Source of the DNA: Melanocharis versteri
Lineage: Eukaryota; Chordata; Aves; Passeriformes; Melanocharitidae
NCBI GenBank assembly: GCA_013397845.1
Contig: VZTG01003262.1
Coordinates: 4,598 to 68,597, forward strand
Length of the DNA stretch: 64,000 nucleotides
Reading direction: 5' to 3'
A program made the translations under genes and the position numbers. The notes beneath the pieces are model-generated. The model saw only the letters and a program-made list of their open reading frames with translations. It was not told the origin of the DNA and did not search any database. This document shows positions 1-11,117 of this stretch, piece after piece (position 1 is the stretch's first letter; each line of letters begins with the position of its first letter).

Positions 1-270
1 GGGCCCGCCCCTCCCCGCGCCGCTCCGCCCCGGCCCGCCCCGCCGCGGCTGCCGGGCTGCCGTGCTGAGGCAGGCCTGTCCCGAGAGTCGCTCTGTCCGG
101 TGCCTCCAGGTAGAGACGAGGCTTGAAGGAAGCCGCCCCTTTCCCCCCTTCCTTCTCGTCCTGCTGGCGCAGCCGGGCGGCGCCGCCGGTAGCGATGTGC
201 CCCCGCGCCAGGACCGCGCTGGGGGCACAGTAGTGGCAGTGCGCGCTGTAATGGCTCAGCTGTTGCAGAA
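1..270. promoter_or_regulatory. GC-rich CpG island edge, possible FEM1C promoter
   Basis: The first ~70 bases are nearly all G and C with several GC-box-like CCGCCCC motifs, and CpGs stay frequent to about 250. This contrasts sharply with the AT-rich DNA to the right and is typical of a vertebrate CpG-island promoter or non-coding first exon. In human, FEM1C lies beyond TICAM2 on the 3' side of TMED7, on the same strand, with its 5' end facing TMED7, so FEM1C is the expected owner. That assignment is synteny only: no FEM1C coding sequence is visible. The direction of transcription cannot be told from the sequence. Confidence 0.45.
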
Positions 271-274
271 TCAC

Positions 275-724
275 GGAAGCAGTCAGGTTGGAAAAGATCT
301 CTGGGATCGCNGAGGCCAGCCTGTGAACGAACCCCACCATGTCAACCAGAACATAGCGCTGAGTGCCACATCCAGTCTTTCCTTAAACAGCTCCAGGGAC
401 ACTGACTTTACCACCTGCTTGGGCACCTTTTCTGTATAGAAATTCATTCCAACCTAAACCTCCCATGGCAGAGCTTGAGGCTGTGTCCTCTCAAGCTGTC
501 ACTTGCTACCTGGGAGAAAGAGACCAACCCCTGCCTGGCTACAACCTGCTTTCAGGCAGTTGTAGAGAGCAGTAGGTGCCCCGAGTTTCCTTTTCTTGAG
601 ACTAAACAACCCCAGCTCCCTCAGCAGCCCCTCATAGGACTTGAGCTCCAGACCTCTCAACAGCTCTGTTGCCCCTCTCTGGACTCACTCCAGCACCTCA
701 ACATCCTTCTTGCAGTGAGGGGCC
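275..724 (-). mobile_element. CR1 LINE 3' fragment, left part
   Basis: Read on the plus strand this is the reverse complement of a CR1 3' region: a segment resembling 'aggttggaaaagatctctgggatc' near 283, the cctccatggc/'cttgaggctgtgtcctct' block near 465-495, and the 'tctggactcactccagcacctcaa' block near 678-700. It stops abruptly at 724 and resumes at 1199, so one CR1 copy was split by a later LTR insertion. An unresolved base at 311 lies inside it. Open frames across this stretch are not genes. Confidence 0.85.
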
Positions 725-1198
725 TGTTGCCAAATGAAGAACTGTTCGCGCCTGGTGGGTTAATACAATGCTTATTCTTCAAAAACCATTGACCTGTGGA
801 ACTGCACAATGCTTATTCTGCAGGAAGAAGAATTGGAAAGCAACCAGCCCAGTCGAGCCAACTTTTACCAGTTCACCAGGCAGTCAGCTATGACTTTGGG
901 GTCCCTGACCACCAGCGATCACCAAAGAGACCCCCAGGACAGAAGAACATATGTGTGGGGGGGAAGGAACTTACGTTAATGACTTCAGAGAAATTATTCT
1001 CCTGTCTATGTTTCTTCTAGGAAAACCTATCAATATGTATGTAAAATACAGTATATAAACTGGAGCTTTCTCTGTACTCAGCATGAATGAGATTTTGGAG
1101 GAGATATCCCCTCATGCATCCAGTTGAATAAAGAACGCTTGCTTTTTAATGCTGTGTTAGTGTTAAGGAGTTTTTATTTTTACTGATTTTTGGTAGCA
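725..1198 (+). mobile_element. Solo LTR of an endogenous retrovirus inserted in a CR1
   Basis: The element starts TGTTGCC and ends GGTAGCA, an imperfect terminal inverted repeat with TG...CA ends. It contains a TATA box (TATAAA at 1054-1059) and a polyadenylation signal (AATAAA at 1127-1132) in the plus orientation, giving a normal U3-R-U5 order. The four bases GGCC occur just before it (721-724) and just after it (1199-1202), a 4-bp target-site duplication. The flanking CR1 reads continuously when the 474-bp element is skipped, which fixes both ends. No internal retroviral genes are present, so it is a solo LTR left by recombination. The 4-bp duplication suggests a gamma-like (ERV1) rather than alpha/beta-like source; that class call is inference. 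Confidence 0.8.
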
Positions 1199-1292
1199 GG
1201 CCCACAGCTGGACACAGGACTTGGGATTGGCCTCACCAGTGCTGAGCACAGGGGGACAATCACTGCCTGGTCCTGCTGGCCACACTCCTTTA
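1199..1292 (-). mobile_element. CR1 LINE 3' fragment, right part
   Basis: Continues the copy at 275-724 after the LTR. The stretch reading 'ggcctcaccagtgctgagca' (1230-1249) and the following 'ctgctggccacactcc' (1274-1289) are CR1 reverse-complement signatures. Similarity fades around 1292, the 5' truncation point of this copy. Confidence 0.75.
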
Positions 1293-4200
1293 TGTGCCGA
1301 TTTTCATTCCCCACATTTGTCCGTTGACTCTCCAGAGGTAGGTGTGTGGAAGGGTTTTGAAGCCTTTCAGTAACTTCATCCCCCCACCATTCCCAGCTGG
1401 CCTCAGCTGTGCCCAGTGGCCGCCAGGGGAGAGACAGCCCTCTGGGCCTCCTGGGCATGGGGAGTACTGCCTCGGGGCCAGTTAATACTGGGCAGAGCTG
1501 CACATGGGGGGCGCTGGCTTCCACCCAGTATCACAGGAAGCCTCTATCCCTGCTCAGAGAAGGAGGTGCTCGCTGGAACTGTGGTTACTGGGGTCACTGG
1601 CACTTCCCTTCTCCACCTGCTCCTGTCCTGCTGGGCACCGGTAGTGGCTGGCACCACAGGAGCTGTGCCAGTGGGAATGGGCCATGAAAGCCCAAGCAGC
1701 ATTCCTGTCGGAGCAAAAGAGCACTCAGTGGACATGGGGAGTATTCTGCTGGCACTTGAGGAGGTAGGAGGGCATTGGCCAGAGCTTTGCAGAGGGGAGG
1801 GAGGGCACTGACTGCTTCCTTGCCATGAAACTGTCAGCAAGGTTAACACTCCATCCCATTGATCCTCCAATTCCCAGCTCTCGAGGTGGCCACTGTTCCT
1901 TGAAGGCAACCATTTCAGCATGCCTAACTTCTTTCTCCAGGCTCCCTGCAAGGATGTGCCAGTTTTGCCCTGACACCAACATTTAATTTTGCATGGGAAA
2001 GTGAACTGCCACTAGCAATCTAACTTGCTGTCCTTATTTATTGCAATTTTTATTTTAATTTTCCTTTGGTATTTCCCAAGGGGCATTGAACCCTAGCTGT
2101 ATCCACTTTTTAACATCACATCAGTCTGCACTACATGCTCTTCTGTGCCTATTTGCTTTCCCCTGGCTTCTACTTTAAATATTCCTCTGGGAGCCTTTGA
2201 ATTTTTAGGGCCAGAAGCCTCACTTCATCAAGATCAAAGTGCAGCCTTCTCCTCTTGTTCAGACTCCTCTTGTCCCAGGAGGCTTACTAGTTCTCCATGG
2301 ACCTAAGTCCTTGCTCTCTGCATCTCATTTGGCCACTAAGACTCTGGATTTCTGTGTATTCCTGTCTTCATATATGGAACTGACAGTGTTTCATAGAATG
2401 CAAGGTCCTTATCCTCAGCTACCGTCTGACAGCTGAAACTTGGCCCCTTCCATTGACCTGCATCAGTGGAACTAAGATGGACCAAAATACCAATTTGTGA
2501 CCCTGGAGCCTCTCATCTAGATGTTGCACAAAGCCTGCTGCCTTTGTGCCCAGCATCTGGCTGTAACTTAATTTCCCAAGCACAGGTACCCAGGTCTAGT
2601 AACAGAATTTTCTGACAGCATCAGTTGCTCCTTGCTGTTCTTTATGCCCTTTGCTCCTCCAGGGCGCACTGCCATCCTTGCCCTCTTGCCTAGGAAACTC
2701 GGGCAGCCTGAGGAGAGCATAAGTTTCAGAGGACTGCTGCTGCCCTGCAACTCTCCTGGAGGTGTCTGCATTTCTCTCAGCTGCTGCCCTTTGGAGAGCT
2801 CTCCAACTGAGAAAACAAATATCCTCTCCGCACAAGCAGTAGATTCTTGTCCCACCGGTAGGAAACTGTCCCTCGTGAAGCAAACCCAACTCCTGCAGTG
2901 CCGACCTTTGGGGGATCTCTGCTTCTTGAGTGCCTGAGTGTGCCATCTGGGGAAAGCTTGTGTAGACTGAACTTCTGTAGTTCTGCTAATTCAGCTAATT
3001 TAACTTCTGTTGTCCTGTCCCTTCAGCTCTTCACCTTTCCTGGTGCAAATGGCCACAGCACTTTCCCTCTTTGTGGTTCCCAGTTCTGCTCAGTTACTGA
3101 CCTTTCCTTCTGCCTGGTCTGGGAAGGATCTGGCCTTTCAGCCTCTACACTCTCTATACTTACCTGTGTTCTCCATCTGCCAGCCATTCCACACAAAACT
3201 GCTGGACTAACCTGTTCACTGTCTTTCTCTGCTGTCTAGAATAACACTAAAGGCTTTCTCTTTAGGCTGCTGACATGGAAGCACATCATCTTTCATTTGG
3301 GGTCTAAATTCAGAGCAATAATCTCACAGCAGAAGTCTTGCAGCCCAGCCATGGGGCAGGCAAAACCACAGCGAGGACACTGTAGTTTTGAAACACCCAA
3401 GCCAGCTTCAATGCATACACTTGTTCTGAGGGGAAAGGGCAAGGGAACACACATGGAACTCAAAGTCAGAGCTACATAAAAACTATGGAATCCTGTCTTT
3501 ACTCAGCTGTGTTGGGTCTGCTATTTCCAGCACAGTGTCTAACAGTGACCTCAGTGAGCAAGTCTGGGGGTGCAATGGCTCTGGGTCTTTCAGAATTTCA
3601 TTCTTTCAACTTTATTTTTCATCACTGACCTTTGTTTCAGATCTGCTAAAGGTTTTCCAGTGGACTACTGTCTGGGGAATCTTCATTGAGACTTGTGAGC
3701 TTGTATTTTAATGACAGGCCATTTGCTTGCTATTGAGTTCTGAAGGCTGTAGGATGTTCTTTGAGCCCCTCCGGCATAAATGCTCATTTCACGGTTGATG
3801 CGTCTGAAGGAGATAGGATTTAGTGATCCAAATGATCCCTGTTTTTATCTTGCCATATTCCTAGGAGTTCAGTGGAAGGGGATGGTTCTGTGTGCCATGA
3901 AATGCATAGATCTCCTGAGGAGGGATTAGGGCCTAAAGAGGAGAAGGCACATCCGAGGTGGCCTAAGTGCCAGGCTAGCCCCACTCTCCTGGGGCTCTCA
4001 TTATGACTTCAGAACTACTTTTGGTCTAAGCTTCTTGGGAATTTAGGTTGTATCAGTATACACCACCGGTATGACAAAGATGAAGGGGTTTATCGTTATC
4101 AGTATTTGAATATGGTAAAGGCCTATCAGAGCTTTTGCTATCCAAACATCCAAAGGCAGTGAGAGGGTCAAGTGAGTTTGTAGTCACCAAGCAAGGATCT

Positions 4201-7200
4201 CCTTTCTACAATGCAGTGTTTGGCCTGCCAGTAAATGGAAATGACAGGCAGAAATATAGTTTCTGCAATGATTTCAGATGTTGAAATTCTCACATTACAG
4301 CAAGACACCCCAAGATTGTCATTTCCGAATATCTGCCAATGCAGAACCCAGTTCCTATCACCCACGGACACTGGTTTTCTTTATGGATTAGTAAAGAAGA
4401 TGTGTTACCAATGCGCCTTTTAGCACTCCCTGCTCTAAATCAGTCATCCTTCCCTGTATGGAGTTTTACCTGTATGGCTGCCAGAAGTTCAGTATTTCCT
4501 ATTTAATTTTTGTACTTAATTGGATTCTTTTATCATGTGCAAATGTCAGGATTTATGGTGAGAAAGTTCAGTCTTACAGAGATGAGCTGGAGGTAGGCAG
4601 CAACGTTTGTGTCTTGGCATTCATGAAGTTGATTTACACTTGCAGACATGTGCCATTCAGCCTATTTCTTTATTGCTATGCATTCAGTGTACTTCCAAGA
4701 AAGTGCATCAGTGAAATCACTGCTTCCGGTCAAGTGCTCAGAAGCAATCATAGTTTATAGCAGTCCTGCTTCGACTCAAGGTCATGAGAAAATATTATGG
4801 AAAGGAAACAGATATCCTGAGCCCAACCCTACAGAGTGATACAGATTCCCAGGACACCCATAAGTGTTTTCCTCTGCTGTTGACTGCACTGTGTGCAGCA
4901 CTCTTGGCTGCCAGCAGCTCAACTTTCAGCCCTTGGGGGTTTGGGTCATAAGTAAAGGGAAGTTTTTGGTTTTGAGTATTCTTGCAGGAAAGTATAGTAA
5001 CCTGGAGGAAAGAAATGTTTTAGACATCCTGACATGTGCTCTGTTCCATTGTATTGTAAATCATAACAGTCTAACATTGAAATTAAACTGCAATATTTAG
5101 ACCAACAAATGCCACATACTTTGCCTAAAAGCTTTATTTTCCAATGCTTTTTGAAGATCTTAATTGCATTTTGAAATTCAAGCAATTTCTTTCTAAGGTG
5201 AGACTTGCAAGAGGGTGAAAATTCCATTTGCTGCACAATTCCACTTAATGAAGTGTAACTCACTAGGGGTTTGGCCTAGGGATTTTTGCAAGTCATGAAA
5301 TATGGACTCATTTTCCGCTCTGTGAATTTTTGGACTCTGGTGGCTTTTGTTCCAGAGAAGAGCAAGTGTGGTATGGTAATGAGTGAGGTCTTTAATGTCT
5401 TAGGCATCTCTGTGAGTGAAAGGGACATGCAGAATGGGTGGGCAGCTGACTACCTTATGTCAGCAGGTCAGGACGATCAGTGGGTTTGTATCAGTGGATT
5501 AAAGGCTGGTTTTAGGCGAGGCAGAGTATTTCAGAGGTGACAGCACCTCCTGGTTGTTACCATTCTCTATTCTTCACATTCCCTCCCTGTAGCAGCCACC
5601 TGTTCTTCCAACTTTCACCCACCCTTTGACACGTTTATTCTACGTTGCCCCAGAGTAATTTTCATTGAATTCCTCATTACATGTGTGCCAATATGCATTA
5701 GGAAGAGTTGATTCTGGTGTGATTTTCAGCTGCTGTTTGCAGATTGCGCTGTGAACCTGTACTGGGGGCAGCAGCCACCAAAGGCCACCAGCATCCCAGG
5801 AGAGGGAGCACCTCTTGTGCATAGGGAGCAAGCAAGGCACTCCTTAAGCCTTGCAAACCCAGCATATGGGCTCCTTTCTATACTTCGTCCCATCTGTCCT
5901 CTCCCTTTTTTCCATCCTTTTATTACTCCCTAACTCCTCCTCCTTCCTTCCCCCCTCTTCTCTGCCTCTCTTACCCCCTCTTTCTGTCCCTGTTGAGTTA
6001 GTTACTTTCTTGACACCTAGTGGTATTGTGTTCTCCAAACACCAGAGCAAAAGATAGAGCTGTGCCAAAAAAGCTCTTGTCTCATATCAATGTTAGCCTT
6101 CCCAACCCCTTTTTCCAGGAAGAAAATGCTTCTCTTTGGTTCTTCATATCCTGCATATCAAATATACCAATATACTTTCTTTTTGATAATATATAAAGAA
6201 TATTCTTTTACAGTAAAGTCTGAACAAATCTGCTGTCCTTCATGCGAGGAAAATCCCCGTACATAAATTTAGGAAAGAATGTCCAAGATATGTATAGAAA
6301 CCATCCCTAACGAAAAAGTTCTTGCTAAGGCCAGGAATACTCCATCAAGCAGAGGCCTCTCAAATATGCAGGACCATGCGTCGTCACATGTGTCTGCAGG
6401 AGGTCACTGTTTCCTCTTGTGGAAACACACCAAAAAATACATTCAGCTATGGAATGTGCACCTGAACAATGCAGGCTGTTGAAGGGATGCCATCCTGCTG
6501 TACTGCCTCTCATGTGCTGTATTCTGAGCTGGACAGTGTCTCACAGTGAGATCCAGATCATGAAAAGGAAGAAGTTCTGTTCAATGGCCTCTACTGATAA
6601 CCAAACACACAATGATCAGCAGTGAAATTAAGGAATGTGGTGTTCCTGTCAGGATTAGTTTCTGCACTCTGGTAAAACCACAGTTCAGATGACTCATTTG
6701 AGGACTTTCCATCCTGAAACAGGAGGCTGGCAACATAACTACAGCATAACCCATGCCGCTCCCTTTCCTGTTAGTTCACCAGCAAAACAGCCTGCAGTAA
6801 GAAACATAAAATATGGACACACAAGGCAGTCCACTTGCTTAAAAATGTGTTGCACACAATAGATGCTGACCAGGCCACTTGCACGTGCATGTTGGTTCTT
6901 GTCAGCAGGTAGGGGAGAAGGCATGAGTGAGTCAAATCAATCTGCTTAGAAGTGATGCAAAGTAAAGCCACCTTATGTTTACATAACACCTTGCCCTGTG
7001 GAGTGCAACATAGACTTTTTAATACAAATAATGAACCTTTTGAGAGCTGGTACCGTCAAGAGTTTTTTACGAAGCTAAGCTGAGTCACCACTTCCCCTCA
7101 TGTCTCACAACACTTAACTCGATCAAAATCAGTAGCACCCTCAGTATGCACATAGCATAACCTTGCTTTTCTGGGACTTGATTCTGCAAGTTAAGGGAAA

Positions 7201-8204
7201 GAATGTGAGAGAAAGACTTGGCATCCATCTCATTTAGGGCCTGTGTTAAACTCTTGGTTTCGTCTCACCCCTGAAGGAGGTGGTTGTGGTATCACTGCTG
7301 CACTTCTGCCCTCTGGTAGCCTGGCAGTCCAGGAATTGTTTAAATCTGTGGTCCAGAGTACATTTCTACTCCCTCTTTGATAAAAGCCTTCATCATCATC
7401 ATCATGCATGTCAATCCACTGACTCATCTTTTCACTTTGTTGTATTTTTGGTTTCGGTAGGATTACTAGCTTTCAGCAGAAAATTGCTTCAGACCACAAC
7501 TTAAGTTACTTTAAAATCCTAGGTGCCATGTACCTAAAAAAGCCCCAGACAACTACTTGACCATAACAATAACACATCACTGAAAGAGAACTTACCCATA
7601 CTTCTAGAAAAAAGCTTTTCTTAATCCAACTGCTGTTTTGTTTAAATACTCTTGAAATTTTTTGAATATACAACAACCGACTTAGCAAGAAGAGTAATTC
7701 TGAAAGGTGTCCTTGCAAAACAGTGATGCCTACCATATCTGTTCTTTAAACCTAAGCGACACAACATAACGTACCTCAAATCACACATTTAGTTACTACT
7801 TATTTGAAGTTCGTATCTCATAATTGGACAACACTAATTGAAGGCACCTTTCCAGCTCCCCCATAACTTTGCATCTACAGAATTAATGTGCAAAGATGCT
7901 GTAGGTCCCAAGTAATTCCTGGCATCTGCAGTTAAATACTTTGAATTCTACTCCAACATGAAGAGATTTATGAATATGACTGCCTGCATTACTGACGTGC
8001 TGACCAAAGAGCCAGTAACCACACTGCCTTGCTAAGCAGTGAACCTGTACACTTCATGACTGTGCACAGCAACAGAAGTAACGATCGAGTGTCAGGGGGT
8101 AGATTAACTTTAATATGTTAAAACACAAGTTGACTATTCAAATTATGATTCAAAGCTTTTTTGAAGAATAATGTTCCCCAATCCCATATGCAAACAAAAC
8201 AATC
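1293..8204. other. Intergenic stretch, no gene supported
   Basis: About 6.9 kb between the split CR1 and the end of the TMED7 3'UTR. Open frames are short and overlap on both strands; none looks like a known protein and none has convincing splice context. The first ~2 kb is less AT-rich than the rest. A pyrimidine-rich run lies at about 5929-5990. This is where TICAM2 would sit in mammals, but no TIR-domain frame is visible. Confidence 0.6.
7391..7405. repeat. (CAT)5 microsatellite
   Basis: Five perfect CAT units in intergenic DNA. Confidence 0.85.
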
Positions 8205-8227
8205 AGACCACATTCATATATTAATTT

Positions 8228-8233
8228 TTTATT
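8228..8233 (-). terminator. TMED7: Distal polyadenylation signal of TMED7 (AATAAA)
   Basis: Perfect AATAAA on the minus strand, the last one in the AT-rich tract downstream of the TMED7 stop codon. Chosen as the probable main distal signal because no further canonical AATAAA follows for some distance. Which signal is really used is unknown. Confidence 0.45.
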
Positions 8234-10249
8234 TTCCCATACAATATTCACAGGGTCTGCTTTTTGTCTTATTCAAACTACATTTTCCCCCCCATGCCCT
8301 CAAACTAAAGAACCGACATTTCGGGACATGAAAAGAAGTCTTGTAAACATAAAACATCCAACGCATAGCTGAAACCCAGAGCATTTAGCAATTAAAAACA
8401 CAGTTATATCCCCTTGAACGCAGGGTGTTTTCTTGCGTATCACACCATTAACCAAAGTGTTCTTATATTAAAAAGGTGCAGCTTTAACCAAAGGTCACAA
8501 TGCACTTCTTCACCCACTGCGTGTTAGCATGTGTGTTTTATTATATCCTATTCAGTCAGTTAAAAACTATATACAGCTACGTTTAAACGTGTATTTGTGC
8601 CATGTTTTTAACAACACAAAAATAAAGGCATTTTTAAGCTGTTGCTGCATATTATGCAGCAGGATGCCAGAGCACTGGTTCAGACACCTAACTTCAATGG
8701 AAAAGTCAAGTCCACTAAACCTCTGCAGTGGGACGAATATTGAATGGAACAGTCCACACATTCAAACATTATGAAAGAATAAAGAGACATGTATGCGATA
8801 GCTGATCATCAGTTTTATAGCACTATTTACCAATTTTGCCAGCACACAGAAAAACTCAGTGGAAAAAAACCCCAACACAATTCAAGCCTTAAAACAAATG
8901 CCTTTGTTGTGATTAAAGCTATATAACTAATATTCAAACTCCAGGAATAATGAACACTAGCAAAAGTAAATCAGGTTTTCATTTGACACTTGCACGCAAA
9001 GTGTACCACTTGCTTCATTATTGTGTGCAATGCAGCACAAAAAGTATTAGACATCAGCTGTTGAAACACAAGAAGAAAGCATAGGGATACAATAAAGAAT
9101 GTTTTGTGCAGGCACAGATCTGTATCGCAAGACCAAAGCTGACTTTTGTTTTCTCATATTAGTGTGTCTAACTATTTCTGGGGAACCTGCATCTGAAAAC
9201 GGGACTGCAGTATTCAAAATTCAGTACAGGACAGCAAAACTTTACATCCTGAATTTTACTTAAAGATTTTTAATACCTCAATGACCTTCTAAATAATCTT
9301 TGAGCTATCTGATGTTCTCCTTCAGTTTCCAAAAGAGCAGTCATTCAGTTCACAACAGAGTAGGGGCACTTGTATTTTTTTCAACCATGACATGATTTTA
9401 AAATCAAGTCATCTTAGATCAATTCTTCAGACAGCTCAAGTGTCACCTGAACGTGTAATTTCAAATTTTTGCTAGAAATAACACAGGCAATTAATAAGGG
9501 TGTAGCACGCTTTCTCTGCTTTCCAAGAACTTGTTTAAGAAGCATCTTTTGATTTAGCTAGCAATCCATGACAAATTTTTCACTTTAGTTTATTTTGTGT
9601 GCATTTAAGAATTGGTCAGCTTACTTTTTCTTCCAGAACCATTTGAAGGAGTTTAGCCTTACTATGACCAGCTCAATTCAAGCTATGGGCATGTACATAC
9701 ATTTACTACCTTCCACAACCAAATAAAATAGAATTTTACAGTACATAAGCTACTGAAGACATGAGCAGTGAAAACAATGTAACTCTAGTAACTCTACCAA
9801 AAAAATAACCTGAAATATTTAAAACATTTCCTGACCACTAACAAAATAAGAGTGGCAATTAGATGCACAAGGCTGTCATGTCTCAGTGCACCACACAGAG
9901 GAATATTTACAGCACTTGTGCAATGCAGTATCAATAATTGCCCTCTTACTAGGAAAACAATTTAGTAAAAAGCTTTGTACGTGCCTAACACATAATATAA
10001 CCTCATCCAGTGCTGGTGCTGTGCTGCTTAACAAACCAAGCTACTTCTGGTCTTAAATCCAAAAAGCAGCAGCAGCATATATGAGTACTGCACAGGTTCA
10101 ACGACGAAGTTACAAGATTCCCTATTCTACCGCATGTTTTTTTACATAAACTTGGAAATTTGGATTTTTTTTTTGTATGCAGAAGTGGATTTCCTGAGTA
10201 GTCTCAGCTTACAATTTCTTCAGTAAAACAAACATTGCAAAAGAGAAAA

Positions 10250-10259
10250 TTTATTTATT
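10250..10259 (-). terminator. TMED7: Proximal tandem polyadenylation signals of TMED7
   Basis: Two overlapping AATAAA hexamers on the minus strand about 625 bases after the stop codon. They could produce a short 3'UTR isoform. Confidence 0.35.
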
Positions 10260-10880
10260 TTAATACAGAAGAATGTATGTTTAAGCAATCATAATGAAGT
10301 ATAAAATTCAGCAAATTCTGAAGATGAAGACTTTCCAGGCTGATAAAGAATGTGCACCACAATGTAGTGCCAAGCTTTCAACAATTTTACAAATAAGCAA
10401 GGAGTACGATTGCATTTTTTTTAAAACAGCAAATCGAAACAGTGCACTACAGTTAATCACATTTTCTTTTTTATAATCCAAGATATTCAGCCTGAAAATT
10501 AAAATCAAATGAGATTTTCATATATATCTCTCATATCAGACAATAGACTGTTGGGTTATTTTAAAGTGTTACACTGCAGATGACTAATCGTACTGGTAAA
10601 AATCAAACTTGGTTTGGATTAGTATCGCTAGAAATAAGGAGAGACTAGAGACTGCCAGATATTTGAATATATGAATTGAAACACTTAAGTTCCAAAGGAT
10701 CCTTAAAAATATTTCGAATTATGCGTCCCTTTCATAACTTTTTGGGTCTGTTTTGTGATTTTTAAGAGATGAGGAGTACACACATTAGCATGTTGCATAT
10801 ATTCAGACCTCTGTACCTACAGTTAATTGGAGAACCGCTAATCTTAACGAGTAACACACCTGAAGCCCTGCCACTACTGG

Positions 10881-11117
10881 TTACGATCCAACGCGCGTTG
10901 TTGTGGTTCTTTTATCTGAGAAGAAGCTTTTAAGAAGAAATACCTGCCCGATACTAACAACAAGAAGAATGATTGCTTCCCCTATTGACCAGTAGGCCAC
11001 CCTTGTGTTTAAATCCTCTGCTCTGCTGCGGCCCTGTGCTTCCCTCAAGCGGAAGTGAGTCTGATAATCGATGACAGACTTCAAAGCTTCATGAATTGAA
11101 ACACACGCAGACTCCAT
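10881..11117 (-). CDS. TMED7: TMED7 last coding exon (coiled coil, transmembrane segment, tail)
   Basis: TMED7 is a p24-gamma cargo receptor that cycles between ER and Golgi in COPI and COPII vesicles. This exon encodes the last 78 residues and the TAA stop (10881-10883). It begins in phase 0 right after a clean acceptor (pyrimidine tract, then AG at 11118-11119) with MESACVSIHE, matching the join expected after ...TALTQ of the previous exon. Visible parts are an amphipathic helical stretch (ALKSVIDYQTHFRLREAQGR), a single hydrophobic membrane segment (roughly residues 49-62 of the exon, AIILLVVSIGQVFLL), then a short cytosolic tail with the FF pair and basic KR of p24 proteins, ending TTTTRVGS. 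Those sorting signals bind COPII and COPI coats in the family. The sequence is almost identical to the mammalian protein, so the call is firm. Confidence 0.96.
   Translation of the reverse strand: MESACVSIHEALKSVIDYQTHFRLREAQGRSRAEDLNTRVAYWSIGEAIILLVVSIGQVFLLKSFFSDKRTTTTRVGS

Larger units (their letters stand above)
8210..10880 (-). other. TMED7: TMED7 3' untranslated region
   Basis: AT-rich DNA following the TMED7 stop codon on the minus strand, with no open frame of note. Four AATAAA signals on the minus strand lie at 10250-10255 (an overlapping second copy at 10254-10259), 9589-9594, 8537-8542 and 8228-8233. The most distal predicts a cleavage site near 8205-8215 and a 3'UTR of about 2.7 kb; the proximal one would give about 0.65 kb. 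The far end is inferred from the signals only, without transcript evidence. Confidence 0.6.

Noticed and set aside
62..439. 125-codon plus-strand frame at the left edge
   Set aside because: Its first half is CpG-island sequence and its second half is reverse-complement CR1; it also crosses an unresolved base.
1180..1982. Cluster of overlapping 85-135 codon frames on both strands
   Set aside because: All frames overlap in a GC-richer patch that partly covers the CR1 tail; no homology or splice context.
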